This document shows positions 1 to 7,634 of a DNA stretch of 64,000 bases, piece after piece. Position 1 is the first letter of the stretch. Every line of letters starts with the position of its first letter. Under the pieces are notes generated by a model. It was not told the origin of the DNA, ran no database searches, and saw only the letters and a program-made list of their open reading frames with translations. Source of the stretch: an uncultured Erythrobacter sp. (lineage in GTDB: Bacteria; Pseudomonadota; Alphaproteobacteria; Sphingomonadales; Sphingomonadaceae); contig CANLAD010000001.1 of the NCBI GenBank assembly GCA_947488755.1, positions 510,247 to 574,246 on the forward strand, given 5' to 3'. Position numbers and translations under genes: made by a program.

Positions 1-71
1 CGCTCTAGGTAGGTGCGCATGGCATCATCGTCCTCGGCCAGGAGGATGCGTCGGGATTCGGCTGTTGTCAT
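1..71 (-). CDS. cpdR: CpdR-like response regulator, N-terminal fragment
   Basis: The gene runs off the left edge; only the first 23 codons are visible, starting at the ATG complementary to 69-71. They read MTTAESRRILLAEDDDAMRT and continue YLER. This is the first beta strand and acidic pocket of a two-component receiver domain: hydrophobic ILLAE followed by the DD pair that binds Mg2+. The phospho-acceptor Asp would lie outside the window. The form ILLAEDD-x-x-M-R is that of CpdR, the single-domain regulator that controls ClpXP proteolysis during the alphaproteobacterial cell cycle. A divergent N-formylglutamate amidohydrolase next to cpdR is a familiar arrangement in Sphingomonadales. Receiver-domain identity is firm; the CpdR name is inference from 23 residues and context. 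Confidence 0.6.
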   Translation of the reverse strand, partial: MTTAESRRILLAEDDDAMRTYLE

Positions 72-158
72 TGGTTGCGTATAGCGCAATTCGCTTAAGA
101 ATTCCTAGCGCATAACCTGCGAAGTGCGTCCGCTAAGTCCGCCTGTGCCACTCGTTCT

Positions 159-1187
159 TTGACACTCGCTCGCAAAAAGGGCAGCGCCAACGGGATGGTA
201 GGGAAACGGCGCTCGGGATTCGGCAAAACTGGTTCACGCCCGGCGCGTGGATCGGTTGGCGGCACCGTCCCGGGCAAAAGCGGGGCATCAGCCTTCACTC
301 ACACCGCTCCGCGCTCAATGCCATTGCCTGTACTCATCGCCGTGCCCCACGCCGGGCGCGCCTATCCCGCAAAGACGCTTGCCCGGATGCGCGATCCAAC
401 TCTGGCTCAATTGCGGCTCGAAGACCGTCATGTCGACAAGGTCGGCACGGAAATTGCGCGTCAGACCGGCACCGGACTTCTCATCGCTCACGCGCCGCGC
501 GCCATGCTCGATCTCAACCGCGCCGCCGATGATATCGACTGGGAAATGGTGCAGCAGGGCGGGGCGGGCAAACGTCGGCTGGCTGCGCATTCAACGCCGA
601 GGCTCACCGGCACCAATTCGCGCGCGCGGAGCGGGCTGGGGCTCGTTCCAAGGCGCTTGCCCGGCTTCGGAGAGATCTGGCGCGACAGGCTGTGCAACAC
701 TGAGCTGCAGCAGCGGATCGACGGGATCCACCGGCCCTATCACGATTTCCTGGAGCGCGAGCTCAGGCGAATTCGCGATGCCTGGGGTGCCGCGCTGTTG
801 ATCGACCTGCATTCGATGCCGCCCCTGCGTCGCTCCCCAGAGGGGGCGCCGCGCCCGCAAATCGTGCTGGGAGACAGGTTTGGCGCGACTTGCGATCCGG
901 ACCTGATCGCTCGGGCATTCACCCATCTCGAAGGGCAAGGATGCGTCGCGGCGCACAATCGGCCTTATTCCGGTGGATATGTGCTCGACCGGCATTCTTC
1001 GCCGATGCGCGGGATTCACGCCGTGCAGATCGAGTTGTGTCGCTCGACCTATCTCGATCCCACGCTGAGCGAGCCGACCGACAGGGTGATGCCGCTCGCG
1101 AACATGCTCGCTGGTCTGGTTCGAGAGATGGGAGCGCGCACGGCGCTGTTGGGCGATGGCGGTCGGATGCCACAAGCAGCGGAATAG
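159..1187 (+). CDS. N-formylglutamate amidohydrolase family protein
   Basis: Metal-dependent hydrolase of the N-formylglutamate amidohydrolase (HutG-like) family, which releases formate from N-formyl-L-glutamate in histidine breakdown. Visible family motifs are LIAVPHAGRAYP (residues 59-70), the Asp-rich stretch MLDLNRAADDIDW (116-128) and LLIDLHSMPP (213-222), with His and Asp as probable metal ligands. The reading frame opens at 159 (342 aa), but the first ~40 residues are basic and low in complexity. ATG 195 or ATG 318 (just before PLPVLIAVPHAG) are possible starts; homologues usually have some residues before the first motif, so 318 may be too short. No other hut gene is in the window, so the substrate is inferred from the family. 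It is divergent from the CpdR-like gene. Confidence 0.85.
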   Translation: MTLARKKGSANGMVGKRRSGFGKTGSRPARGSVGGTVPGKSGASAFTHTAPRSMPLPVLIAVPHAGRAYPAKTLARMRDPTLAQLRLEDRHVDKVGTEIARQTGTGLLIAHAPRAMLDLNRAADDIDWEMVQQGGAGKRRLAAHSTPRLTGTNSRARSGLGLVPRRLPGFGEIWRDRLCNTELQQRIDGIHRPYHDFLERELRRIRDAWGAALLIDLHSMPPLRRSPEGAPRPQIVLGDRFGATCDPDLIARAFTHLEGQGCVAAHNRPYSGGYVLDRHSSPMRGIHAVQIELCRSTYLDPTLSEPTDRVMPLANMLAGLVREMGARTALLGDGGRMPQAAE

Positions 1188-1230
1188 GCGCGAAAGCACA
1201 AGGCCGCGCTTCACCAACTGGCTATAACAC

Positions 1231-1348
1231 GAAAAGAAAAAGCCACCTCGCGTAAGCTTAGGGGGTAAGCGCGAGGTGGCCAGGTTCAGGGAGGACTGCG
1301 CTCGGAGGCGCAGTGCAGGACGGTCTATGAGGGGGGGTGACCGCCTGC
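1231..1348 (-). ncRNA. Candidate small RNA with C-rich loops and its own terminator
   Basis: A compact minus-strand unit with every part of a small-RNA gene. Upstream is a -35/-10 pair (separate entry) that would start transcription near 1348. The transcript would fold into hairpin 1 (arms 1339-1343 and 1321-1325, extendable by CCT/AGG around a bulged A; loop with a run of seven C), hairpin 2 (ACTGCGC/GCGCAGT, 1308-1314 and 1295-1301; loop CTCCGA), an unpaired CCTCCCTGAACC stretch, and an 11-bp terminator hairpin (1270-1280 with 1242-1252; loop containing ACCCCC) followed by TTTTTCTTTTC. CCTCCC is complementary to Shine-Dalgarno sequences. Three stem-loops with C-rich anti-SD loops resemble the alphaproteobacterial alpha-r14/NfeR1 and 'cuckoo' RNAs in layout; homology is not claimed. 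There is no ORF in it. Confidence 0.6.
1242..1280 (-). terminator. Rho-independent terminator of the candidate small RNA
   Basis: A perfect 11-bp inverted repeat (1242-1252 with 1270-1280, GCCACCTCGCG type) encloses a 17-nt loop. On the minus strand it is followed directly by five T, a C and four T (1241 down to 1232). On the plus strand no T-run follows, so it acts on leftward transcription only. Confidence 0.8.
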
Positions 1349-1354
1349 TCTTGG

Positions 1355-1383
1355 AATATAGTTAAGGGGCGCTGCGGGTTCAA
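1355..1383 (-). promoter_or_regulatory. Sigma70-type promoter of the candidate small RNA
   Basis: On the minus strand, TTGAAC (1383-1378) is separated by exactly 17 bases from TATATT (1360-1355), close to the housekeeping -35/-10 consensus. The -35 falls in the loop and the spacer in one arm of the hairpin at 1366-1398, so the end of the sapC unit and the start of the small RNA overlap physically. Confidence 0.6.
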
Positions 1384-1398
1384 GACACGCAGCGCCCC
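1366..1398. terminator. Inverted repeat, probable terminator at the end of sapC
   Basis: An 11-bp perfect stem (GGGGCGCTGCG 1366-1376 with CGCAGCGCCCC 1388-1398) and an 11-nt loop. TTTCTAT follows on the plus strand and TTAACTATATT on the minus strand. It lies 90 bases past the sapC stop and could also stop rightward transcription from the amidohydrolase gene. The T-tracts are short, so efficiency is uncertain. Confidence 0.6.
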
Positions 1399-1486
1399 TT
1401 TCTATCGTTGGCGAAAGTATTCGCAAAAACAGGTTCTTGGAAGCAAGGCCGGAGTGCTTTGCCGGCAAAGCTGTCTTGCGTGGCCC

Positions 1487-2254
1487 TTACTTCTTCGTTG
1501 GAACCTTGCCCTGCGCGCTCTGGCGTTCAAAAACCGTGCGCATCAGGTTCATCGAGAACAGATGCGCGTGGATTAGCATCATCATCCCGTTCTTGTTCAG
1601 CTGTTCGGTGGTTTCGGCCGTAAGCTCACGCAGCTTCTTTTCATCGACCATGCGGAAACCGCGATAAACGAACGGCTTGTCGGGCATATCACCGCGCGTA
1701 ATCGCGATTTCGCCGTCCATCAGAATGTCGAGCTTTTTCAGCTCGTCGAGGAAAGAGCGAGTGCGCTGGCCGGATTCCTCGAACTTCTTGCAGAATTCAA
1801 GCACGCCGTTGGTGTAGTCGGTCGGCTTGCCGTCCTTGTCGAAAAGTTGCTGGCCATCGTCGGTCTTGCCCACCACGCCCGCGCTCGGATCGAAGCACAG
1901 CGACATGTCGTCGCTCTGCTGGTTGAGCTTGGCGAGGATGAAGGGGTAGCGCCGGATATAGGCGGGGACGTAAAGGCCGGATTCCAGCTTTCCGTCATCG
2001 GCGATGAAGGTGTTCACGCCTTCGTTCAGACCCATCAGCGCGATCGGAAGCGGATTGTCCCCGGCGGTAAAGACGATCGGGAAATTGCGCTGCGCATCGA
2101 CAAATTCGTCGACCGTCAGCGGGATGGCGTGGGTGTCCTTGAGGAACCCGGCATCGTCGAAACTGCTGACCTTCCAGTCGCCGTGATCGCGGCTGTTGAG
2201 TGGAAGCAGGTCTTGATAGAACAGCGGAAGTTGCGGCTGCGGCGCGCTGGCCAT
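1487..2254 (-). CDS. SapC family protein
   Basis: A 255-residue protein of the SapC family, named after an S-layer-related gene but without an established biochemical role; common in marine Sphingomonadales and Caulobacterales. The N-terminus (LPLFYQDLLPLNSRDHGDWKV) and the segment FPIVFTAGDNPLPIALMGL are typical. No signal peptide or membrane helix is visible. I start it at ATG 2254 because GGAG lies about 8 bases upstream; an in-frame extension to 2356 is Arg-rich and looks untranslated. It follows the FAD-linked oxidase by 126 bases on the same strand, so co-transcription is possible. Downstream lies the hairpin at 1366-1398 and then the small-RNA candidate. Confidence 0.85.
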   Translation of the reverse strand: MASAPQPQLPLFYQDLLPLNSRDHGDWKVSSFDDAGFLKDTHAIPLTVDEFVDAQRNFPIVFTAGDNPLPIALMGLNEGVNTFIADDGKLESGLYVPAYIRRYPFILAKLNQQSDDMSLCFDPSAGVVGKTDDGQQLFDKDGKPTDYTNGVLEFCKKFEESGQRTRSFLDELKKLDILMDGEIAITRGDMPDKPFVYRGFRMVDEKKLRELTAETTEQLNKNGMMMLIHAHLFSMNLMRTVFERQSAQGKVPTKK

Positions 2255-2380
2255 GGAAACGTCTCCGAAAAAGCGAGGATGAACTGGTCGGGGCAGCGCG
2301 AATACGGGCCTGTGAGCCCGGTGCGCTGCGCGATGGCGGCGCCTTAGGCGTTCCATCCCCTGCGCGCAAGGTGGTGAGGG

Positions 2381-3844
2381 TCAGGCGCGCGGAGAGGGCA
2401 CAAGCTTGCCGGGATTGAGCAAACCATCGGGATCGAGCGCGTCCTTGACCGCGCGCATCATCGACAGAGCGACAGGATCGCCAAGCCGCTCCAGCTCGCC
2501 CACCTTCATCTGCCCGATGCCGTGTTCGGCGCTGATCGATCCGCCCCACTGGGTGACCAGATCGTAGACGCGCGCGCTGATCGCCTTGCCCTCGTTTTCC
2601 TCCCATTCCCCTGCAACCGCGCCTTCGGGTGCGATGACATGGAAGTGGACATTGCCATCGCCCAGATGCCCGAAAGCGGTGGCGCGGGTGTCGGGAAAGG
2701 CGCTTTCGATTTCGGGAGAAGCCTGCTCGATGAAGTCGGGCATGCGCTCGACCGGGACGGAGATATCGTGCTGAACGGCTGGCCCGAGCGCGCGTTCGGC
2801 AGCTGAAATCGAATCGCGCAGGGTCCACAGCCCCTCGGCCTGACGCTCGTTCGCAGCAATCGCGGCGTCCGCCAGCAGCCCCTCCTCCGCCGCATCGGCG
2901 AGCGCGTTCTGGAGGCGGTCGCGCAAGTCGGCGTCGTCGTTGCTGTTGGTGACGCATTCGATCAGCGCATTCCATTGGTGGCGCCCTTCTAGCGGGCTGC
3001 GCGAATCGGGCAGGTGGTCCAGCACGCTTTCAAGGCAGTGCGCGGGGATAACCTCAAAGCCTTCGAGCGTATCGCCCATCACCGCGTCGACCTTCCGCAG
3101 CAACGCTCCGGCATCGTGGATCGTGTCGAGGCCCACCCACGCGGTGACGCGAGCGCCGATCGCGGGCAGCAATCGCAGCGTGGCGGCGGTGACAATGCCG
3201 AGCGTGCCTTCCGACCCGATCAGCAATTGTTTGAGGTCAAAGCCGCGATTGTCCTTCTTGAGCGCAGTGAGCGCGTCGAAGACTTGTCCGTCGGGCAGCA
3301 CCGCCTCGATCCCGAGCACCTGCGCGCGCATGGTCCCGTGTCGGAGCACCTGGGTTCCGCCTGCATTGGTTGAGACCAATCCGCCGATCGTCGCCGAACC
3401 TTTGCCCCCGAGGGTTAAGGGGAAGCGCAAACCCTGTTCGTCGGCAGCCTCGTGCAAGGTCTGGAGGATCACGCCCGCTTCGCACACCGTTTGTCCGGAA
3501 TGTGCATCGAGGCGGCGGATGGCGTTCATGCGCCTGAGCGACAGAAGCACAGCCGTGCCCGTATCGTCCGGCGTCGCGCCGCCAGCCATGCCGCTGTTCC
3601 CGCCCTGTGGCACGATCGGCACGTTATGCGCAGCGCACAGCTTCACCAGCGCAGCGACCTCCTGCGTCGAGGCGGGAGAGGCCAGCGCCAGCGCGCGCCC
3701 GGTGTAACGCCCGCGCCAATCGGTGATCCAGGGTTCCAGATCACCCGGGTCGCGCGAGATTCCCTTGGGGCCGAGCAAGGCCTCCGCCTCGGCGAGAAAG
3801 GCGTTCGGCGTCGTTCGATCGATAGGTTGCACACGTGCTGCCAT
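2381..3844 (-). CDS. FAD-binding oxidase (GlcD / D-2-hydroxyglutarate dehydrogenase type)
   Basis: A 487-residue flavoenzyme of the family containing GlcD, D-lactate dehydrogenase and D-2-hydroxyglutarate dehydrogenase, which oxidise D-2-hydroxyacids to 2-oxoacids. The N-terminal FAD_binding_4 domain carries VPQGGNSGMAGGATP (residues 78-92) and GGLVSTNAGGTQVLRHG. The C-terminal FAD-oxidase domain carries GHLGDGNVHFHV, AEHGIGQMK and the closing LDPDGLLNPGK, all diagnostic. I chose ATG 3844 because GGAG sits 5 bases upstream; the reading frame stays open another 101 codons, but that extension shows no family similarity and overlaps the upstream region of the divergent gene at 4023. Substrate cannot be told from sequence; the D-2-hydroxyglutarate-like group is most likely. 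Confidence 0.88.
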   Translation of the reverse strand: MAARVQPIDRTTPNAFLAEAEALLGPKGISRDPGDLEPWITDWRGRYTGRALALASPASTQEVAALVKLCAAHNVPIVPQGGNSGMAGGATPDDTGTAVLLSLRRMNAIRRLDAHSGQTVCEAGVILQTLHEAADEQGLRFPLTLGGKGSATIGGLVSTNAGGTQVLRHGTMRAQVLGIEAVLPDGQVFDALTALKKDNRGFDLKQLLIGSEGTLGIVTAATLRLLPAIGARVTAWVGLDTIHDAGALLRKVDAVMGDTLEGFEVIPAHCLESVLDHLPDSRSPLEGRHQWNALIECVTNSNDDADLRDRLQNALADAAEEGLLADAAIAANERQAEGLWTLRDSISAAERALGPAVQHDISVPVERMPDFIEQASPEIESAFPDTRATAFGHLGDGNVHFHVIAPEGAVAGEWEENEGKAISARVYDLVTQWGGSISAEHGIGQMKVGELERLGDPVALSMMRAVKDALDPDGLLNPGKLVPSPRA

Positions 3845-4022
3845 TGCCGCTCCAATGCCACACTTCCCGGTCGGGAGGCTAGCCCCGCCTAACGCCTTGC
3901 GCTTGAGACAAGGCGGGTTAAGCCAGCGTTCAATCGCGAATGCTAGCAGTTCAGACGGTCGAAGCCTTCCGCGCCGATCACGCGCGACCAAGGCGAATTG
4001 AGGGGACTTTTCAAGACCGCGC

Positions 4023-4643
4023 ATGCCGAGCTTGCTGACTATTGCCGCGCCGTTTGCGCTTGCGCTGCCCGTTCTGGGGCAGGGGTTTGGCGTGTGGCAG
4101 GGGCAAGGGTCTAACCCCGGCATTACGACCGGCGCACCACAATGCACGCCCTCGGCTCCCGATTACGACACGCCGCGCGACGACCTGGTATCGCCTGCGC
4201 AGACCCGGGCGGCAGTGGACCTCGATCCACTCAGCGCGTTTCGCGGCGGGCAGACCGTGCGTCAGGTCCGGATCGAGCGGCGCGTGACAATCCGCATCTC
4301 GCCCCATCGCGGCGCGCCGACCAATTCGCTGCTCGCCCGCCTCCCCTCGCGTTCGCTGACCACCCGGTTCGAGGAGCGTGAGATGGATGAGTGCCTCGAC
4401 GTTGGCCAGATTTCAGGCGTGCAGACTGGCAATGGCAATCGCCTGCTGCTGTTTCTCGACGATCGGCGGATCGTGAGCCTCGGGCTCGAACGCTCCTGCC
4501 GGGCGCGCGACTTCTATTCCGGTTTCTATGTCGAGCGACGGGAAGATGGAAAGCTGTGCGTGCGGCGCGACCAGCTCCACTCGCGCACCGGCGCCAAATG
4601 CGAAGTCGCGCGGATGCGCCAGCTCGTCGCGGTGGACGACTGA
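4023..4643 (+). CDS. Conserved hypothetical secreted protein
   Basis: 206 residues. The first ~20 (MPSLLTIAAPFALALPVLGQ) form a plausible Sec signal peptide ending at an Ala/Gly site, suggesting a periplasmic protein. The rest is arginine-rich with four cysteines: one at about residue 41, one in MDECLD, one in LERSCRARDFYSG and others in KLCVRRDQLHSRTGAKCE. The C-terminal pattern FYSGFYVE...DGKLCV.RD.LHSR.G..CE resembles uncharacterised sphingomonad proteins, but I cannot name a family. It is divergent from the FAD oxidase and ends about 160 bases before the helicase gene. No function is proposed. Confidence 0.7.
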   Translation: MPSLLTIAAPFALALPVLGQGFGVWQGQGSNPGITTGAPQCTPSAPDYDTPRDDLVSPAQTRAAVDLDPLSAFRGGQTVRQVRIERRVTIRISPHRGAPTNSLLARLPSRSLTTRFEEREMDECLDVGQISGVQTGNGNRLLLFLDDRRIVSLGLERSCRARDFYSGFYVERREDGKLCVRRDQLHSRTGAKCEVARMRQLVAVDD

Positions 4644-4800
4644 CCGCTAACTGATCGGCGAGATCAACCGCGCCGTCGCCCACAATTCTTGACTTTTCCC
4701 CGCGTTTTGGCCACGGCCCAGACAGGTCTGCGAGCCTCGATCCCGCAGCCTTTTGAAATCCGGCAGACATTTCTGCCCTATCCGGACATTATTGACCCGC

Positions 4801-6210
4801 ATGACATTCGCCGATCTCGGCCTCTCGCCCGAATTGCTCAAAGCCGTTGAAGACGCCGGCTATACCGAGCCTACGCCCATCCAGGCCGAGGCTATCCCCG
4901 CTGTCCTGATGATGAAGGATCTGATCGGGATCGCTCAAACGGGGACAGGCAAAACGGCGAGCTTCGTGCTGCCGATGATCGACGTGATGGCCTCGGGCCG
5001 CAGGCGCGCACTCATGCCGCGCTCGCTGATCTTGGAGCCAACGCGCGAACTGGCCGCGCAGGTGGCGGAGAATTTCGAGAAATACGGCGCCAATCACGAT
5101 CTGAAGATGGCGCTGTTGATCGGCGGCGTGCAGATGGGTGACCAACTCAAGACACTGAACGAAGGCGTCGATGTCCTGATCGCGACGCCGGGTCGGCTCA
5201 TGGACCTGTTCGAGCGCGGTAAAATCCTGCTCAACGGGTGCGAGCTGCTGGTGATCGACGAGGCGGACCGGATGCTCGACATGGGCTTCATCCCCGATAT
5301 CGAGTTCATCTGTTCCAAACTGCCCGAAACGCGCCAGACCATGCTGTTTTCGGCGACCATGCCGCCGCCGATTGCGAAGCTGGCCAAGCAATTCCTCAAC
5401 AATCCCAAGCGGATCGAGGTCAGCCGCGCAGCCTCGACGAACGAAAACATCACCGCATTCAAGGTGCCGGTGAAATCGCGGCAGAAGCGCGATACGCTTA
5501 AATGGCTGCTCGGCAACGATCAGGTCGAAACCGCGATTATCTTTGCCAATCGCAAGACGACCGTGCGCGAATTGAACAAGCAATTGCAGCGCGACGGTTT
5601 CCGCAGCGGCGAGATTCATGGCGATATGGATCAGGGCAGCCGGATCAAGGAGCTGGATCGCTTCAAGGCTGGCGAGGTCAATATCCTGGTCGCCTCCGAC
5701 GTTGCCGCACGCGGGCTCGACATCAAGGGCGTGTCTCACGTCTTCAATTATGACACGCCGTGGCATCCCGATGATTACGTCCACCGCATCGGCCGCACGG
5801 GCCGCGCCGGGGCGAGCGGTCGCGCGTTCACGTTCGTCGCCGATGAGGATGCCGAAGCGATTGCCAATGTCGAAAAATTGACCGGCAGCGAAATCAAGAC
5901 GTACGGCAAGGAAGACGTGCGCGTCGAGCTGGCAAAGGCGGGTGCGGACGCGGGCGGATCGACGGATGCAGTGCGTGAAGACGAACCTGAAAAGCCCAAA
6001 CGCTCGCGCGGCAAGAAAGCCGGTGTGGACAGCGAACAGCCCAGCGATGAGAAGCCAGCGCGCAAGCCCCGCCGCGAACGCGAAGCCAGCTCTGATACCA
6101 AGCCGGCCCGCAACTCTCGCTCACGTCGTCGTGATGAAGATGACGAGCCGGTGCCTGCGGGCGAATGGAACGGGCCAAAGCCCGGCTTCCTTGACGTCGG
6201 GTTCGGCTAG
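4801..6210 (+). CDS. DEAD-box ATP-dependent RNA helicase, RhlE-like
   Basis: A 469-residue superfamily 2 RNA helicase that would unwind RNA duplexes in the cytoplasm (ribosome assembly or mRNA decay). Motifs in order: Q motif with GYTEPTPIQ (about 20-28), I AQTGTGKT, Ia PTRELAAQ, Ib TPGRLMD, II DEAD (VIDEADRMLDMGF), III SATMP, IV AIIFANRK, V VASDVAARGLDI and VI HRIGRTGRAG. Beyond residue ~370 there is a long charged tail rich in Lys, Arg, Asp and Glu, typical of RhlE-like proteins. I use ATG 4801 because the Q-motif region begins right after it; the open frame to 4753 adds 16 residues without family character. A short inverted repeat (GGTTCG/CGAACC, 6200-6216) covers the stop codon. Confidence 0.92.
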   Translation: MTFADLGLSPELLKAVEDAGYTEPTPIQAEAIPAVLMMKDLIGIAQTGTGKTASFVLPMIDVMASGRRRALMPRSLILEPTRELAAQVAENFEKYGANHDLKMALLIGGVQMGDQLKTLNEGVDVLIATPGRLMDLFERGKILLNGCELLVIDEADRMLDMGFIPDIEFICSKLPETRQTMLFSATMPPPIAKLAKQFLNNPKRIEVSRAASTNENITAFKVPVKSRQKRDTLKWLLGNDQVETAIIFANRKTTVRELNKQLQRDGFRSGEIHGDMDQGSRIKELDRFKAGEVNILVASDVAARGLDIKGVSHVFNYDTPWHPDDYVHRIGRTGRAGASGRAFTFVADEDAEAIANVEKLTGSEIKTYGKEDVRVELAKAGADAGGSTDAVREDEPEKPKRSRGKKAGVDSEQPSDEKPARKPRREREASSDTKPARNSRSRRRDEDDEPVPAGEWNGPKPGFLDVGFG

Positions 6211-6227
6211 CGAACCAAAGAACCGCT

Positions 6228-6809
6228 TCAGGCCTTGCGCCCGAAGCCCCGTCCTCTGGCCTGAATACCACGACCAGGTGCCGAGAAACGCTTGCGAACC
6301 GGCTTGGCGGGCCGCTTCACGGTATTCACCAGCCAATCGTCGAGTTCGCCGTTTTCGATCTCCAGCATTTCCAGCGAGATCGTGATGTTATCGGACAGGG
6401 TCAGCGGTTTGAGCCACCAGCCAAACCGGTCCCGCGGGGTGAACACGAGCGCGCGCTTTCCCGGAACCAGAGGCATTGGCCCGATGCCAATCGAGCGCAC
6501 CGCCGACCATTCGAGCAAGCCGGCATAGAATACCGAGCGCACCGCAATGCCATTTTCGGCAATGCGCGCTGCACGGCCATTCTTTCCGGCCAAAGACAGC
6601 GCCCGAATACCGATACCGATCACCAGCAGCCCCAAGCCGATCAGGACAGCTTGCGCTGCGCGAACACCCATGACCGAAATCAGGACGCGCGCGACACGCA
6701 GATCGCTTTGCGCATCGAGGGTCGCGGTGATGACGATGGCAATTGCCCCCAGACATGCGAAGATCAACCCGAATCCGAGCATCTTTAGGCGATTGTATCT
6801 CAGTTCCAT
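6228..6809 (-). CDS. Hypothetical membrane protein with PH-like region
   Basis: 193 residues. Two membrane helices are clear near the N-terminus (about 10-29, GFGLIFACLGAIAIVITATL, and 50-70, AAQAVLIGLGLLVIGIGIRAL). A soluble part follows in which AENGIAVRSVFYAGLLEWSAVRSI resembles small bacterial proteins with a PH-like fold after two helices. The C-terminus is strongly basic (RPAKPVRKRFSAPGRG...), possibly for contact with lipid headgroups or nucleic acid. It converges on the helicase gene with only 17 bases between stops. I do not recognise a named family, and the fold comparison is inference. Confidence 0.65.
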   Translation of the reverse strand: MELRYNRLKMLGFGLIFACLGAIAIVITATLDAQSDLRVARVLISVMGVRAAQAVLIGLGLLVIGIGIRALSLAGKNGRAARIAENGIAVRSVFYAGLLEWSAVRSIGIGPMPLVPGKRALVFTPRDRFGWWLKPLTLSDNITISLEMLEIENGELDDWLVNTVKRPAKPVRKRFSAPGRGIQARGRGFGRKA

Positions 6810-6924
6810 GTAAGGTTCCGACGGTGCATTTGCGGACCAATACGCACAATCTGCCTAAGACTTCGGAAACGCCGGACTGGTTTATGCGCGCCAGGTCTCC
6901 CCGCAGGAGATGCGCGCGTCTCGC

Positions 6925-7473
6925 CTAAACCAGCCCGAGCGCAACCGCAGCACCCAAAGCGACCAGCATCACGCCCGTTCCCGCCTTGGTCACCTTGCGA
7001 TGCTTTGCCTGCGCCTTGTTGCCGATCAGCATGCCGAAATACGCGAAGACGATGGCGAACCCGCCAATCGTGGCGGCAAGGCGCAGAGGGTCGATTTCTC
7101 CCAGCCCGAGGCTGAAACCGATGATGAGGTTGTCGATGCTGAGCGCTGCGGAAAGGGCGACAAGGCCACGCCAGCTTGTGACCTTCTGGGCAAGGCTTTG
7201 CGCATCATCCTTAGCCCGCAGAGCCGAAAACACGATCCACACCCCCAGCAGGCCGAGGATCGCCGGGCCGAGCCACGACACATAGCTGGTCACAGTCTTC
7301 GATGCCTGCTGGCCGAGCCACAGGCCCACCAGCGGAATGGTGAATTCGAACACGGCGAAAACCACCACGACCCGCCAGCGCCGCTTCACCGTGCCGAGCG
7401 AGCCGATCGCCAGGGCAGTCGCGAGATTGTTGCTGCCGATAACGGCGCCAAGGATGAGAAGCTGGGTGAACAT
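6925..7473 (-). CDS. MntP-like manganese efflux family membrane protein
   Basis: 182 residues with six apparent hydrophobic segments and the length usual for MntP (DUF204). The repeated pattern of an early LGAVIGSNNLATALAIG and, after a central loop, LSAALSIDNLIIGFSLG is the duplicated three-helix design of this family. The conserved acidic residue is kept in SIDN, but the first half has SNN where classical MntP has an Asp-containing motif. The true substrate (Mn2+ or another cation) is therefore less certain. No Mn riboswitch (yybP-ykoY type) is visible upstream. The gene is monocistronic, followed by the hypothetical membrane gene at 6809 on the same strand. Confidence 0.72.
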   Translation of the reverse strand: MFTQLLILGAVIGSNNLATALAIGSLGTVKRRWRVVVVFAVFEFTIPLVGLWLGQQASKTVTSYVSWLGPAILGLLGVWIVFSALRAKDDAQSLAQKVTSWRGLVALSAALSIDNLIIGFSLGLGEIDPLRLAATIGGFAIVFAYFGMLIGNKAQAKHRKVTKAGTGVMLVALGAAVALGLV

Positions 7474-7634
7474 CGCGCCCGCTCTATGGAAGGAGGCTGA
7501 CTAGGGCCACGCCGAATTTGCAGGTGCCTTCAGGCGGCCAAGATATATTCGCCACGAGTATTTTATCTCTCTTTTTCAGCGGCTGAGCGTCTTCATGGTG
7601 TGTTCCAGGCCGGCGATAGGCAATGCCAGTTTTC

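Noticed and set aside
1995..2975. Leftward 326-codon Arg-rich frame
   Set aside because: Out-of-frame reading of sapC and the FAD-oxidase gene.
3845..4147. N-terminal extension of the FAD oxidase
   Set aside because: Has no similarity to the family and overlaps the divergent secreted-protein gene; the start at 3844 has a good ribosome site.
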